Positions 1 to 10,864 of a stretch of DNA of 64,000 nucleotides are shown here, piece by piece. The position numbers and the translations under genes are program-made. This stretch comes from Naematelia aurantialba (lineage: Eukaryota > Basidiomycota > Tremellomycetes > Tremellales > Naemateliaceae). The DNA is taken from assembly GCA_021527695.1 (NCBI GenBank), contig JAKFAO010000012.1, positions 930,001-994,000 of the forward strand, given 5' to 3'. Within the stretch, counting starts at the first letter, position 1, and each line of letters begins with the position of its first letter. A model generated the notes under the pieces. That model saw only the letters and a program-made list of their open reading frames with translations. It was not told the origin of the DNA and ran no database searches.

Positions 1-684
1 TTGGAACGGGCTCAGCGGCCTGCCCGCGGCCAGCTGTGACGAGTAGTATCCGACTTATGAAGCGAAGCGTGAGCACTGATTCCACGTCTTTAGGCGGGTA
101 ATTGCGGCTTACAGAAGTTGTGCTCTATCGGAAGTGCGATGTCAGCATTCGCTCATTCGAAAAGAGTCAAACCACTGACCGAAACCTTCATCAAACCCCA
201 CGTTGGGCCCGCCTTCGGCAGTGATAGTGATATCCAGGTCTTCACCAGTGGTCTCGTCATTCCAGAACGTGTGTGGGAGCTTGGGCGGGAAGGTAAACTT
301 CTCGCCCTTCTCCAAGATACCCCTTCGCCCGGCGACCTCATAGATCATCCTTCCTTCATTCTACACGAAAGAAAGGATGGTCAGCAGCAAGAGCTTGTGA
401 TAGCAACTCGAAGCTCAACGCACGACGTAGAATACCTCTGGCTGATAGAGATGGTAATGAGGCGCGGGGGTGATGATCGAGTTCTTTCCCGCTCCAGTAT
501 ACGGGCTGTTGGCCTTGTATATCTGGCGGTAGGAGTAATGCCTGTCCCCAGACGAAATGAAGTATTCCTTGGCGTGATCAGTCCCGTTGCCGCACGCGCC
601 TTGCCTGGGGGGGTCTTGACTTACCTTGAGGTGTCCGTCAAAGAACAACCAAGAGCCGTCTCTCCCGATTTCGGGGCGGGTCAT
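1..684 (-). CDS. Cupin-domain protein, 3' end beyond the left edge
   Basis: A single-cupin protein read right to left. Exon 1 is 625..684 (starts MTRPEIGRDG), exon 2 is 424..567 and exon 3 is 180..360. A 12-nt exon at 113..124 then leads into 1..53. The cupin signature is visible: a histidine pair in PAPHYHLYQPEVFYV near residue 60, then GRMIYEV, FPPKLPHTFWN with a third His, and NVGFDEGF. Such small fungal cupins bind a metal through these histidines and often act as dioxygenases or isomerases; the substrate cannot be read here. All introns have GT donors and AG acceptors and keep phase. The junction across the micro-exon yields EHNFFGYYSSQL, matching the usual cupin continuation, which is why I prefer it to the in-frame stop at 142. 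No ATG-initiated upstream extension is needed. Family sure; micro-exon moderately sure. Confidence 0.72.
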
Positions 685-2671
685 TACAGGCTTTTCACCT
701 CTGTCAGTATCTGGGGATGACTTTGTGAAGACGACTGACCTTGGGGACGAGAAATGCGAGTGCCATTGTGCGAGTGGCAAGAAGGGCTGTTGTGTGATGG
801 TTGAGTGTGGGTTCTGCGGTGTATGGGTAACCTCTTGCATGGTATATATGGTACAACGAGACCTGTTGAAAGCCATGGCTCTGCTCGCCTCCAACAGAAA
901 AAACCAAACGCCGTAGCGGACCGGGCTCACGGCGAGGCCTTTGAAGTGTCTGAATGAAAAGGGCGTGTCACCGCGGCGGCAGAGGGTGGGAAGGAAGGGA
1001 GGGGTGGGGGCGGGGTGGGGGGAGGCGAGGTACTGAACAACCTGAAACGCACCTGTCAGAGCCCGAGGCGGCGAGTGAACCCAGCGGAGGTTGCCGATCT
1101 CCGGTGTTGGGATGGTGAAGAAGGAAAAGACACGTCACTATGAGCCCGATTGGCGTTTGACTTTTCGGGCAGCGTTTTCCTTCATTCTTCATTCCACGTT
1201 ACATTGGGGTACTTGGGGATTCCTGCAGCAGTCTGACTCGCAAGTCAATTGCTAGGTGCAACGAAGCAAGGTCACAATCGGAAATAATAGGGCCCAATCA
1301 CCTTTGGTGTTGCGGACGGGCTGTAGAAAGCTGCGGACGTCGGGTAAGGTGGAGAAGACCTTCAGACGGAGATGGATGTCCGGACTCCAGTCGGCGAAGG
1401 ATCAAGTGAGCCGCCTGAAGTCCCTCTCGGCGTTTGAGCTGATTAAAGATCCCGCTCTCTGCCTCCTTCCTTCCCTGCGCCTTGACTTGGTCTTCATTCT
1501 TCCTTTTTCTTTGTCCAGACGCCGCCTTCTCGCCACAACAGGTCACACACGACACATCATGGCGGTGTCTCCACAGCCAAGTAAGGCTCAGCTGGGACCA
1601 CCTGATCGATGGCTGCATGTCTACACTTCAATAGCACGCACAAGCAGGCGAAAATGCCTTCCATTACAGGTGCCATGTCGCTCACACGAGCTGGGACATT
1701 GAGCCTAATGGTAAACGACCGCCTGCATTCCTCTGTGCATCGGTGTCTATGGCGACTCAGGCCGATGCCACCGCGGTGGCCTAGGTCTGTGACCAACCTA
1801 ACTCTCCCTGTTGCTACCTACTGCCAAGACTGATCGACATTGTGGGCCCCGCGTCATTGCCACGTGGGATTACGCCAAACAAACTTATTCCCGAAAAGCC
1901 GACCTTGATTGCTTGGACCCTGGCGTCGTGGGGAAGGGTCGCCATTATTACCGCTTTGGGGTATGTCTGTGTATTGATGCTGCCTGGCCCTGTGCTGGCC
2001 GCCACCCGCGCGCGACGTCCGCCCCTCATCAAAGCATCTCAACACACCCCTCACGCCTATCCCCTGCCCTCTTCTTTGAGTGATTCCTCGTCTCTCGCGG
2101 CTCTCTCTGCAGCTACCGTAATTCTTCAACACGTCCATCGCAACATATCCAACATCATCCAAGGCGTATGGGGTCAGCAGCGGTCCGGCTCGGATCAGGT
2201 CATCAAGGACAACACGGCACCAATCTGAAGCCCTCGACGCCAGCTGGCTGCTCTCGCTCGGCACCATTGTTTTGACTATCGTCGATTTGTTATTGCCCGG
2301 CCTATCGACCGCCTTTCCTCCATCTAGTCTTCGATACGCCCAATATACACCTCTGGACCATCCACATCTCGGTCATCGTCTCCGACCTGTTGGATACGGT
2401 GCATTGGAGTGTGGGAGCGAGGTCGGTGAAGGCCCGTGCGGAGGAGATTGGATCACTGGCTCTTGCACTAGAGCACATTGCATAGCAGCAAACGACCCTC
2501 AAGAATACGTTCCCCAGCACTTTTTTCCAACTGGTTGGTCATTTGCGAGCTATCCTCGCGATTAACCTTACCATCGAGACCTGTCGTCTCTGCGTTCACA
2601 TCGAGAGTGATCTGCCCGGACTCCTTCAAGTCATCCCGATTGGAACCGACTTGTCTATCAAGACTCCGAGC
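685..2671. other. Intergenic region between divergent cupin and WHI3-like genes
   Basis: About 2 kb without a convincing gene. The cupin reads left from 684 and the RNA-binding protein reads right from 2672, so this is a shared divergent upstream region. The stretch 2040-2670 is C/T-rich on the + strand and probably contains the long 5' leader of the Whi3-like gene. ORFs here begin with non-ATG codons or show no recognisable domain. A G-rich patch lies at 985-1025. Confidence 0.6.
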
Positions 2672-5645
2672 ATGGTGACACCGCCATCATCCCTACCTTC
2701 CCCCTCACCTTCGAACTCTTCTTCGCATCATCAGTCTTTCTCATCCATGTCCCAGATGTATCCTCCGCAACCTGCTCGCGCCCCATCTTCCGCATCACAC
2801 CTTTCTGGGGCCTCGGGGCAGAGCTACCTGAGCAACGGGTCAAATCACCACGACGAGCCTTCTCCGCCATTCTCGCCATCTTACGCCGACACACCTAACA
2901 ACCAGCAGACCCCTCAGCCTCATCCTATGACAAGCAACAAAACGCAGTATACCGGATCCAACCCCTCTGCTTTCCTACCGCCTCTCACGTCATCACCTCC
3001 CCCGCATGCTCCGCCATATATTCCTCCTCCCCAGCACGCCATGGCGCCAGACCCCATTCACTCAATGCAGATGGCCATGATGCCGCCTCCAATGAGCCCG
3101 TCGTCCATGATGCCGTGGAATGGACCCTCGAATGGCTGGCGGAGCTCAGGACCTACTCAGCCCGGGTACACCACGGCCTTCAGGCAGAGTCTGCCGAACG
3201 GTCACGGCTTGGCTGGCCCGCCCAGCCTGCCGCTCAATCCCCATGAGCCATATCAAAGAGCAGCTGCATCTGGAACCCTCAATCCGTTACAGCAGGCCAT
3301 GATGGGGAATGGTCGACCAGGATCGGCGCATGGCGAAGCTAGACGCCGTAGAGACCGAGACGAAGAAGGTGACCGAGATGCCAGGGAGGAAGAGGTGATC
3401 AGCACAATCTTTGTGGTTGGATTTCCGGATGATATGCTAGTGAGTCTCGTCATATGATCTAGAAATAGCCGTGCTGACAGCATCAAGGAACGCGAGTTCC
3501 AAAACATATTCACCTTTGCACCGGGCTTTGAGGCGGCGACGTTGAAATTCCCGTCTGGATCCCGAACTCGCGAGCCAACCGCTGCACTGCTGGCCGAACT
3601 GCAGCGACTGGAAGCGAGCCAGGCGCAGATGCTGGAGCATGGCGAGATCCACCCCGGTCTGGAGGAGCAGATTGCAGCTTTACAGCTTGTTGGGACGTCG
3701 TCGTCTTCTTCGACCACGACACCTTCAGCTGCCATGTCCCTCACCCCATCTGCGCCATCAGGCGCGACTTTCGGTTCCACAGCGCTTCCGCAGATGCCGA
3801 CGCGTCGCCAGACCATTGGTTTTGCGCGCTTCAGGACGCGGGCAGATGCTATGGCCGCAAAGGAGCAACTTCAAGGTCGAAAGATCGATAGCCTGACGGG
3901 AGCAACCTTGAAGGCGGAAATGGCGAAGAAGAATCTACACACAAAACGTGCGACATCAGGCGAGGAGCTCGTTGGTCTGCTGTTACGTAGTGGACGACTG
4001 GCCAATTTGATGGGTACGGCGCAGAACACACCTATCCAGGGGCAACCAGGAGGAATGGCTATGGGTCTTCCGGGTTATGCAGGACAACAACCCTCTGCAC
4101 GCGAGGTATGGGATTCATGGCCGGGCCAGTCGCAAGCCCCCTCGAGTGGAATTGAACGGGAACCGGCGACTTCGCAACCGGGCTTCTCCTCCTCATTAGG
4201 CTTCTCCGATCGATCGTTTGTTCCTCCTCAAAGCGCACCATCAGGCAATCAACCACATCCTGCATCCACTCAGTCTAACGCGTCAACGTCGCCTCCACTT
4301 TCCGTGACTAGTCCCAATCAACGGCCTACCGACAGCAAAGCCTTGCTTGCGCTTGCAGAGGAAGCGGACGCGCTCGAGGGGTGGAACATTGGCTCGATGG
4401 GCATCGGTCTAGACAACGGATATCGCAGTCAATCGCAAGTCCCGGGCGAGAGGCAGAGGGAGCGATCTGGAGGAAGTCAGAGCGGTCAGGGCATCCACAT
4501 GCAAGCACCGCAGGCATTGTCAGGTAGTCTGGGACGCGGCACAGACGTGAATTTCGGAAGCAGTCCGCCGGGAGGCAGCGATCATTTGAGTGATGGTGGG
4601 CGAGGTCTAGGGAATCCCGCCGACCAGAATCCACCTGTGAGTTGTGTACATGGAGGGGGAAGAATCCGCTGATGCCGACAGATCAACACGCTCTACGTGG
4701 GCAACCTCCCGGCCATTTCTCCGCCCACGCATCCGCCGAATTTCCTCGAGGAATCCCTTCGCGCGCTGTTCTCTCGCTGTCTCGGCTTCAAGCGCATGTC
4801 GTTCCGGCAGAAAATCAACGGCCCGATGTGCTTTGTGGAGTTTGAGGATGTGGGATTTGCGACGCAGGCGATTGGACAACTGTATGGGCACAATCTGGTG
4901 AGCTGTCGTCTCCCGAGCTTAATCGAGGCCAAGTGCTGTACGAAGGTCGTCGACGTCACCGAGCTGTCACGGCAGCACGGGTTCACGGGTGCTCAAATGC
5001 GCCATGAGCGATATCAGCTGACTTGTGTAGGGTGGACTCGTCAAAGGCGGCATAAGGCTGTCGTATTCAAAGAACTCTCTCGGTCAACGGGGCAGCTCTC
5101 ACCCCACCGGTATCAGCACATCGATGTTTGGGGGGATCGCACACACGGTTGCTCTTGCCGGCATGTCGCCCCCATCCGCAAACTCGCAACCTTCCGCGCC
5201 AAACTACTCACACGGACTTCAGCTGCAGTCTGCTCCTGTTCCTCAGGCTCCAGACTTGCGACGCGGTTCCGAGGCTACTGGGTTGAGCCCAACTGCACAG
5301 CCCTTCAACGCCACCTTACCTATGGCGACTTCTCCCCGGTCGCGATACTTTGGCACTAGTCCCTCGCAGGACGTGTCCGCTCCGACGTTCGGTTCGTTCA
5401 ATCCTGGGCCGGCAGTGCCGACTGCCATCAACACGAACAATCCCAACCCGCCTGGATCGATGTCTCCCGTTGCGAGTCCGATCCGCACACCCGCAAGCTA
5501 CAGCTGGGTGAGCACGAGTGGAGGGGGGCAAGGCGGCGTCGGCAACGGCTATGGCTTTGAGGGGTTCTCATCCAGTGGCGGCCTGCCTAGCCTGGACGGC
5601 GCTGCTAGTGCGTGGGGAGCAGGACAGGCTGGCAACAGCCACTAG
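2672..5645 (+). CDS. Whi3/Cip2-type two-RRM RNA-binding protein
   Basis: Four exons (2672..3439, 3488..4636, 4682..4897, 5031..5645) give 915 residues in one frame. The first ~230 residues are Pro/Ser/Gln-rich low complexity. RRM1 begins TIFVVGFPDDML|EREFQN across intron 1, the hallmark opening of the Whi3/Cip2/Mde7 family. It is interrupted by a long insert and resumes at IGFARFRTRADAM. RRM2 begins INTLYVGNLP and includes NGPMCFVEFED; it closes with GGIRLSYSKNSLG after intron 3. The tail is again Ser/Gly/Pro-rich. In yeasts these proteins bind and hold mRNAs (for example G1 cyclin mRNA) in cytoplasmic granules and affect cell cycle and stress responses. The acceptor of intron 1 is the AAG at 3485-3487; the nearer CAG at 3480 breaks the frame. 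Product class certain; the exact paralogue (Whi3 or Cip2) is inferred. Confidence 0.9.
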
Positions 5646-6348
5646 CGTTGGGCACATTCTCAACCTCATCCTCATTGCGTTTACCATTTTGGCTCTTTTC
5701 CTTGCATCACATACCCAGTACCGAAACATACGTCTCATCATTCATTCACTTGCCATTTTGGACCCAAAAATCTAGCTTTTAGCTTTCCTGCTCACTCTGC
5801 ATATCTCCATTGATTATCGCTGTGTCTCGTTCCGTCTCATCTTTACACTGTGTCCTGTTCTTGCCATGCCCATTGCCATTCCCATGCCTTTGGGTATGGG
5901 TCTGGGTATGGTGTGGTATGTGTCGTTTCCCCACCTCATAGTCATCACAAGATTTAGAAGTCGGTATCTATATAAATATATATATGCTGGATCGCCTCGC
6001 TGCTTGCAGTACGCATGGGTTTCGTAGTTTGGCAGTATCGACCGGGACCTCCGAGTGAAGGCCGGTCGCGCCGTGTTTGTGTTGTTAGTCTTGGTAAACC
6101 ATGCACAGATACATCGCAGGGGCATTGCATGCGTCGAGCACTTGGCCGGTGGAATCTTGGCGGTCAATATGGGTGCATCTTTCGGCACAGACGCTGTACA
6201 CGAGAAGCGCGCGGAGGGGTGGGGAGAACGGTGTGGATGTGGGCTCCGGGCTGTAGGTCGAGGCTCGCAGGTGGTGGCGTACATGTGCAGGCGGCAGTGT
6301 GCCTGGCACTGGGCCGCTCAGGAGGAGAGGAGGAGAGAGGGAAGGGGG
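5646..6348. other. Convergent 3' intergenic region
   Basis: About 700 bp between the stop of the Whi3-like gene (+) and the stop of the GFA gene (-). It contains an AT-rich run with alternating TATA at 5965-5990 and a short imperfect repeat of ATGGG/CCCAT units at 5864-5915. I see no gene; 3' UTR signals of both neighbours are expected here. Confidence 0.6.
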
Positions 6349-7663
6349 CTATTCCAACAACGCCCCTGGAACCGGCACCTCCCAGCTCTCCATGTCTGTT
6401 GTGAAGATTTCCAGCGTCGGCGTGGGGATTGTGCCGGGGGGAAAGAGGCCTTAAGTGTGTATCAGCAGGACGTACAGCCCCGAAAAGTGGCGGTGGTACG
6501 GTCGACCGAGAGGATGGCGGAATGCCACAACGCCAAGAGAAGATGAAGACGCAGATCGTGACACCAAGGATATAGTTGCCTCAAGGAGGGTTGTACGTCG
6601 ACGAGATGGGGGAGTAGGGGACCAAGGCGATGGTAGAGTATAGGGCATCAAGGAGATGGTAGAGTAGATGGCCATGAGGTAGGAGGAGAGGAGGCCAAGG
6701 AGGTAGGGGGAGACGAGTGCAAGGAGGTTGAGGGATAGGAGATCACGAGCGAGATAACCGAGAGAGAAAACGGGTAGGAGGACGACGATCGGAGGATACA
6801 CGGAAGGCAGCCGGGAAGAGATCTAAAGCCCCAACCTACCCGCCTTGACCCAGACCTTGTCCGTCTCGACCGAGTTGGTGTCCCACAACTGGCTGAGCGA
6901 GATCAGCCTCAGCCAACCGACGACAAACGCAGCAAACGCGAGGCGGGTCGGGGTGGCGTACGAAACCCAGGGAGAGCGGCGAGGGTGAACGTGGGACGAC
7001 TCACGAGCCGCATTTGGGACAGAACAGGCGGCCTACTTGGGCGCCCGATTGGCCTTGGACGTAGTAGCACGCTGTGTCGCCCTGGGAGTGGAATGACGCT
7101 GCCAGTACGCGGATGAGCGGGATGGCGCTGGTAGTGGAATGCATGAGTCAGCTGCGGCGTCTAGATATGGCAGAGGGACGGTGGCTGCGCTGGGACTACG
7201 GGCTGCACTGGTACTTCGGGTCCCCATTCTGGCTCCTTGGCTGCTGTACAGCCACGCGTGGAGACTGGGACATGGTAGACCAGGAGAGGAGGAGACGAGG
7301 AAACGAGGAGAGGAGAGGAGTGAAACTGATAGATGATGTCCAAGAGTGCGTCGAGTGAACTGACAGACAGCCCGAGGATTGACGGCAGTCGATGCAATCT
7401 ACGAGCATACATGAGCAACGGCGAACATTCCAAACCATCCCTAAAACAGGACTGCCAGCCACGCCCGCCATGCGAGGCATCGAGACGCAGGGTACAATAC
7501 AAGACAATGCCAGGGGGCGGCAGATTCCCGGCCGAGGAGGAGACAGGCAGCGGCACTCACGGCATATCTGGGTCACGTCTGGCGAAGGCCGAGGAATAGT
7601 GACCTTGACGGCTCCGCAGAGGCACTGGCCGCTCAGCACGGGGGCACCGTCACTGCCTGTCAT
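6349..7663 (-). CDS. GFA/CENP-V domain protein (zinc-binding, glutathione-dependent formaldehyde-activating-like)
   Basis: Five exons on the minus strand: 7561..7663, 7365..7398, 7005..7127, 6840..6892 and 6349..6449. They total 414 nt, 137 residues, the normal size of the family. The zinc ligands are visible: SGQCLCGAVKV near residue 12, ICHCIDCRQSSG across intron 1 near residue 34, and GRLFCPKCGS near residue 80. The end KAGLFPPGTIPTPTLEIF is typical. The family (GFA/Mss4-like fold) binds Zn and includes S-hydroxymethyl-glutathione synthase-like enzymes; many fungal copies have no proven substrate. Intron 4 (6450..6839, 390 nt) is unusually long and purine-rich on the + strand. The DNA transposon inserted only ~118 bp upstream of the ATG and may have altered its promoter. 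Domain call is firm; the enzymatic reaction is inferred. Confidence 0.85.
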
Positions 7664-7773
7664 GGTCGGTCGCTTGTATCTGCACACAAAGCACACAAGG
7701 CGGGAGATTGTCCGCGTTATCGACAGGCTGGGAGGTGGGTGGACTCCGGGAGGCAAAAGAGCCGATACCGGCT

Positions 7774-7781
7774 GTAAACTA
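7774..7781 (+). repeat. 8-bp target-site duplication, left copy
   Basis: GTAAACTA lies directly outside the left terminal inverted repeat and is repeated exactly at 20534..20541. If the TATGG ends of the inverted repeats are both counted as element, the strict duplication is 6 bp (GTAAAC); the full matching direct repeat is 8 bp. Confidence 0.85.
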
Positions 7782-7787
7782 TGGCCC

Positions 7788-7885
7788 GCGGATCCGGCCA
7801 CGCGGTTTTTGTAAATTTCTCAAGAAAATGGGTGATCGTCAACGATCACTTCCATGCTTCATCCAGCATCATTGATCTTCATTGA
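7788..7885 (+). repeat. Left terminal inverted repeat (98 bp perfect)
   Basis: Starts GCGGATCCGGCCACGCGG and runs to TCTTCATTGA. It is an exact reverse complement of 20428..20525. Outside it the ends continue imperfectly as TATGGCCC (left) and TATGGAAA (right, reverse complement). It contains a short palindrome GTGATCGTCAACGATCAC. Confidence 0.95.
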
Positions 7886-7908
7886 ATGTCATTGAATGAC
7901 ACGGGTGA

Positions 7909-8395
7909 ATGGCATTCGCTCAATACCGCAGTGATCGTCACACAACATCATTGAACATCATTGACCCTGTCGCTCCTTCACTCAATCTCAGCATCTCATT
8001 TCGGCCAGGTGAGCAGTCTGAGCCAAATCAGCCGCCAAAGTTCATTGACCTTCTGTGGTCCTCAACAAGACTGGGCAAAGATCCTCGTATCCATTTCAAC
8101 ATCATCAATGCCAAGCAATTAATATGCAAAGTGTGTGTTCTTCTGCCGAGATGGCTTCCTCTCACCAAACAGGCTTGGTATGTCCCAGATAATGCCAATG
8201 TATTCTGCTCATTGCGTAGTCCCTCAATTCCCCTGTCTTCCTCCCTCCTGCCCAGTGGTCCCGTATCGAGGCCTCCATCAATGAATCCATGCAGCTTGCC
8301 ATCCAGTATTGTGATTCTTTACCGCAATTCCGAACCCCCCAGCATTTACCTCTTCACATCGCCCATGTGACAAACATTCTGCTTGACCTTCTGTC
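7909..8395 (+). pseudogene. Transposon gene A, 5' part (unknown protein, split by insertion)
   Basis: Three exon pieces: 7909..8130, 8173..8199 and 8256..8395, all with GT-AG introns and constant phase. They read as a smooth protein (…IHFNIINAKQLICK|AWYVPDNAN|WSRIEASINESMQL…). In the present sequence a stop (8397..8399) follows at once. The same frame resumes at 16805 after a directly repeated CTGTC, so the original gene was one 180-codon reading frame (179 residues plus stop). The ATG at 7909 lies just inside the TIR in subterminal repeat sequence, so the first ~25 codons are less certain. No known domain is recognised. It could be a fragment of an unfamiliar transposase or an accessory protein. 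Confidence 0.6.
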
Positions 8396-8958
8396 ATGAC
8401 CCGACTCACCTCGATTTACCTCGAATACTCTCGACTTACTTTTCAACCTTTTCAACCTCTCGATCTATCTCGATTATTACTTGAATCACCTCGACACTCT
8501 CTTCGTCACTCATTCAAATCTCGATAACTTACTTCGTCACTCGTTTACTCTCAATTCCTCAATTCAACCTCCTCGAAAACCTCGAATTGATGCTTAGTAA
8601 TAATATTGGAAATAGGTGATTCTATGGGCAACAACAGCATTGGAAATAGATAAGATGCTGCAATATATAAGTAGATAGATCTGCCTTGATCCCCCCAGGG
8701 ATCAAAACTCGTATGTTACTCTCGATATCATTTCGATTTCCTCGATTCACCTCGATTGTCGATAGTTTGACAAATCTTCAGCCGAAAGCCTTCCGCTTCC
8801 GGTTCGAGACTATTTCGGTATAGTCGAATCGCCCGATTACCCGTTTCCTCTGTCGAATCATCAGAGACACGGCCGTAACAGGAGGGAAGGTTGGGCGAAG
8901 GAAAGGGGAAAGGAGAGGAGAAAGAAAACGGGAGCGAAGCGACGATTACCTGCGTCAA
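8396..8958. mobile_element. TCGA-rich insertion in gene A (continues at 16789..16799)
   Basis: About 574 bp in total (8396..8958 plus 16789..16799), flanked by CTGTC at 8391..8395 and 16800..16804. The sequence is rich in CTCGA/ACCTCGA units, unlike the surrounding transposon, and has a TATATAAG at 8671. Its ends (ATGACCC… and …AAATGAT) are not TG…CA and show no inverted repeat, so it is not an obvious LTR or MITE. Evidence for insertion is the duplicated CTGTC together with exact restoration of the gene A reading frame. The chromovirus later landed inside it. Confidence 0.5.
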
Positions 8959-9371
8959 TGTCACGATGCTCCGGTCTAACTTCGGCGACCTGGGACCGCT
9001 GCACAACGACTGGCTTGGAAGTGGACGAGTTCCGCGGGAACTCGTTGAGAGAATGAGGAAAGCCTTGACTTGGGACGGGGACGTGGAGGTGGGGGGACGT
9101 GGACTGAGACCTGGGCGATCTAGAAGAACTCAGATGAGTGGTTGTAGACCCGTCGAAGTTAGAGCGAGATCGTTGGGTCTTGGACTATGGGACTCAATCG
9201 AGGATCGCTGAGGAACCTCACTACAATCCGGTAAATTCTATATACTCTCGTCGAGACGAGTAGATACTCGCTCAACCTAGACGAGTTCCTCAAGCCCCAC
9301 GTGACAGCCATGCCGCCATCCCGGTCGCGTGGATAGTCACGTGACGACTCGACGACGTCTCCGTCATGACA
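8959..9371 (-). repeat. 3' LTR of the chromovirus (413 bp)
   Basis: Matches 16371..16783 base for base as far as I could compare. Flanked outside by GTCAA (8954..8958). It carries two CACGTG motifs, a TATATA box, and the ATCGAGGATCGCTG segment (9197..9210) that is complementary to the primer site. Confidence 0.95.
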
Positions 9372-9622
9372 CTCTGCCCACCATTATGGTCGAGCTCCTG
9401 CGAGACTAGACCATTCCTCCCGTATGCACCACCATGCACCATGGCGGCAAGCTATCAGTGGCACTGCCATCGCTGTCGCCGTCGCCATGCTTGCCACGCT
9501 CGACTAATCCCGAGAGTCGCCGTAGCGTAGATGGCACGGTAACCTGGCGACAGCACAGACCATAAAGGACTCGGCGAGAACGAAACCACTCACCGTAGAA
9601 CTCCCCATCTCTCTTCTTTCTT

Positions 9623-9630
<8 letters not shown>

Positions 9631-9685
<55 letters not shown>
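9631..9685 (+). repeat. (CT)n microsatellite
   Basis: An almost pure CT tract of ~55 bp lying ~80 bp upstream of the antisense gene's ATG. Pyrimidine tracts of this kind are common in fungal promoters and 5' leaders, so it may be part of that gene's promoter rather than neutral repeat. Confidence 0.9.
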
Positions 9686-9689
<4 letters not shown>

Positions 9690-9762
9690 CTCGTTCTCTA
9701 CCACGTCAAATTTTAAGGTAAGACTCACTGACACTTAGGTACTATCGACGAAATCTTCAAGG

Positions 9763-10763
9763 ATGCCCGCGGCTCGACGAGATGCGTCCCGCCGTGCCAG
9801 TACGCAAACTCGTTTTGCTGGTCGGTTCGTCCACGCGCACAACATTGCTGTGGTTCCCTACGGCGGCCCACGCCCCGTCGAGGTTGTGGTGGTGGAGGAT
9901 TCGGATGATGAGATCGAGGAAATTGGGGCCCTAGGTGAGTACTCGACGAGGACTCACTAACTCGACCAGTTCCTTATGCGTCCGGTCAGAACCGGTTGCA
10001 GCCCCGTTCTCCCCCACCGCCCTACCACCAGCGGCAGCAGCCGCAGCAGCAGCAGCCGTCTCGTTCCGGGCCCACTTGGGCCACCGACAACTCGGACCCA
10101 GTCGTTGTGGAAGTCGACGAGATCTTCGACATCCGGACCCCTGACCACGACTCCTCTACTCTCCCGCCCGGAGAGCCCACTACCCCCACGCCCAACCCCG
10201 ACAGCTCTGCCCGGGCCCGCCGCCGCAGCCGCAACGAGACCAGAACAGATCAGTATATTTTGGTGAGCACTCAACGATTCGTCACAACTCTCGACGAAAA
10301 TAGAAAGAACTCAGCTAATTCCCAGACTGCCTGGCCCTCTGCGACTCCTGGCGAGCCGAAATGTGATACTTGTCTGGCCGAATCGCGTACCTGTTGGCGA
10401 GTCTCGACTCATGTGAAGTGTTTGACTTGTGCCTCCAAGTATTGTTCGCTTTACTCTCGACCAAGTCGTCTCTTTCGCCAAGGCTCGGGACCTCCTCAAG
10501 CCTCGACGAGTTCTCCTACCTTTTCGACGACTTCGGGTGTTGCGTTGGGTGCTACTCTCCATGAGCTCTTCTCAGTTGTTGCCCTCGCCCGCCAGAACAC
10601 GGGCATGACCCGGACCTATATGGTCCAGCGCGCTCGACGACTGGCGACGTCACTGGGTACGGATCTCGACGAGATCGTTGACGACTTTATTGGCGAGGGT
10701 GAGGCAGGTGGGTCTGGCACGGTGGGTGGGTCTGGTGGGAATACCGGGCCAGGCTCGGAGTGA
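9763..10763 (+). CDS. Antisense spliced Cys-cluster protein inside the chromovirus
   Basis: Lies between pol and the 3' LTR, opposite to gag-pol. Exons 9763..9934, 9970..10262 and 10326..10763 join (phases 1 and 0) to about 300 residues starting MPAARRDASRR. Residues 1-155 are disordered: an acidic patch EDSDDEIEEIG, then Pro/Gln-rich, then a basic run RARRRSRN. Exon 3 opens into a cysteine cluster CDTC-x6-C-x8-C-x2-C-x4-C, followed by a predicted helical region with MVQRARRLATSLGTDLDEIV and a Gly/Ser-rich end. The spacing recalls a Zn2Cys6-like nuclear binding module. Intron 2 is 63 nt without a stop, so unspliced mRNA would still be readable. Function unknown; a DNA-binding or silencing-control role is only a guess. 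Same cluster and intron phases as gene C at 19221..20179. Confidence 0.7.
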
Positions 10764-10864
10764 ATCTAGTCCCTGTAGCCTCTACATGTCTGTATCTTTA
10801 GTATTATCAATTAGCATCATCAGTCTGTACATGGTATATGGATTAGATTCGACGACTCAGCTGG

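Noticed and set aside
8795..8830. Possible tRNA T-arm (GGTTCGAGAC)
   Set aside because: No matching acceptor stem, D-arm or anticodon arm could be assembled around it.
8392..8958. Reading the insertion in gene A as an LTR starting TGTCATGAC (like the chromovirus LTR)
   Set aside because: The five bases before 8392 (CCTTC) are not repeated at the other junction, whereas CTGTC is, and only CTGTC restores the reading frame of gene A.
9504..9734. Minus-strand frame with a long Arg-Glu repeat
   Set aside because: It is only the translated (CT)n microsatellite.
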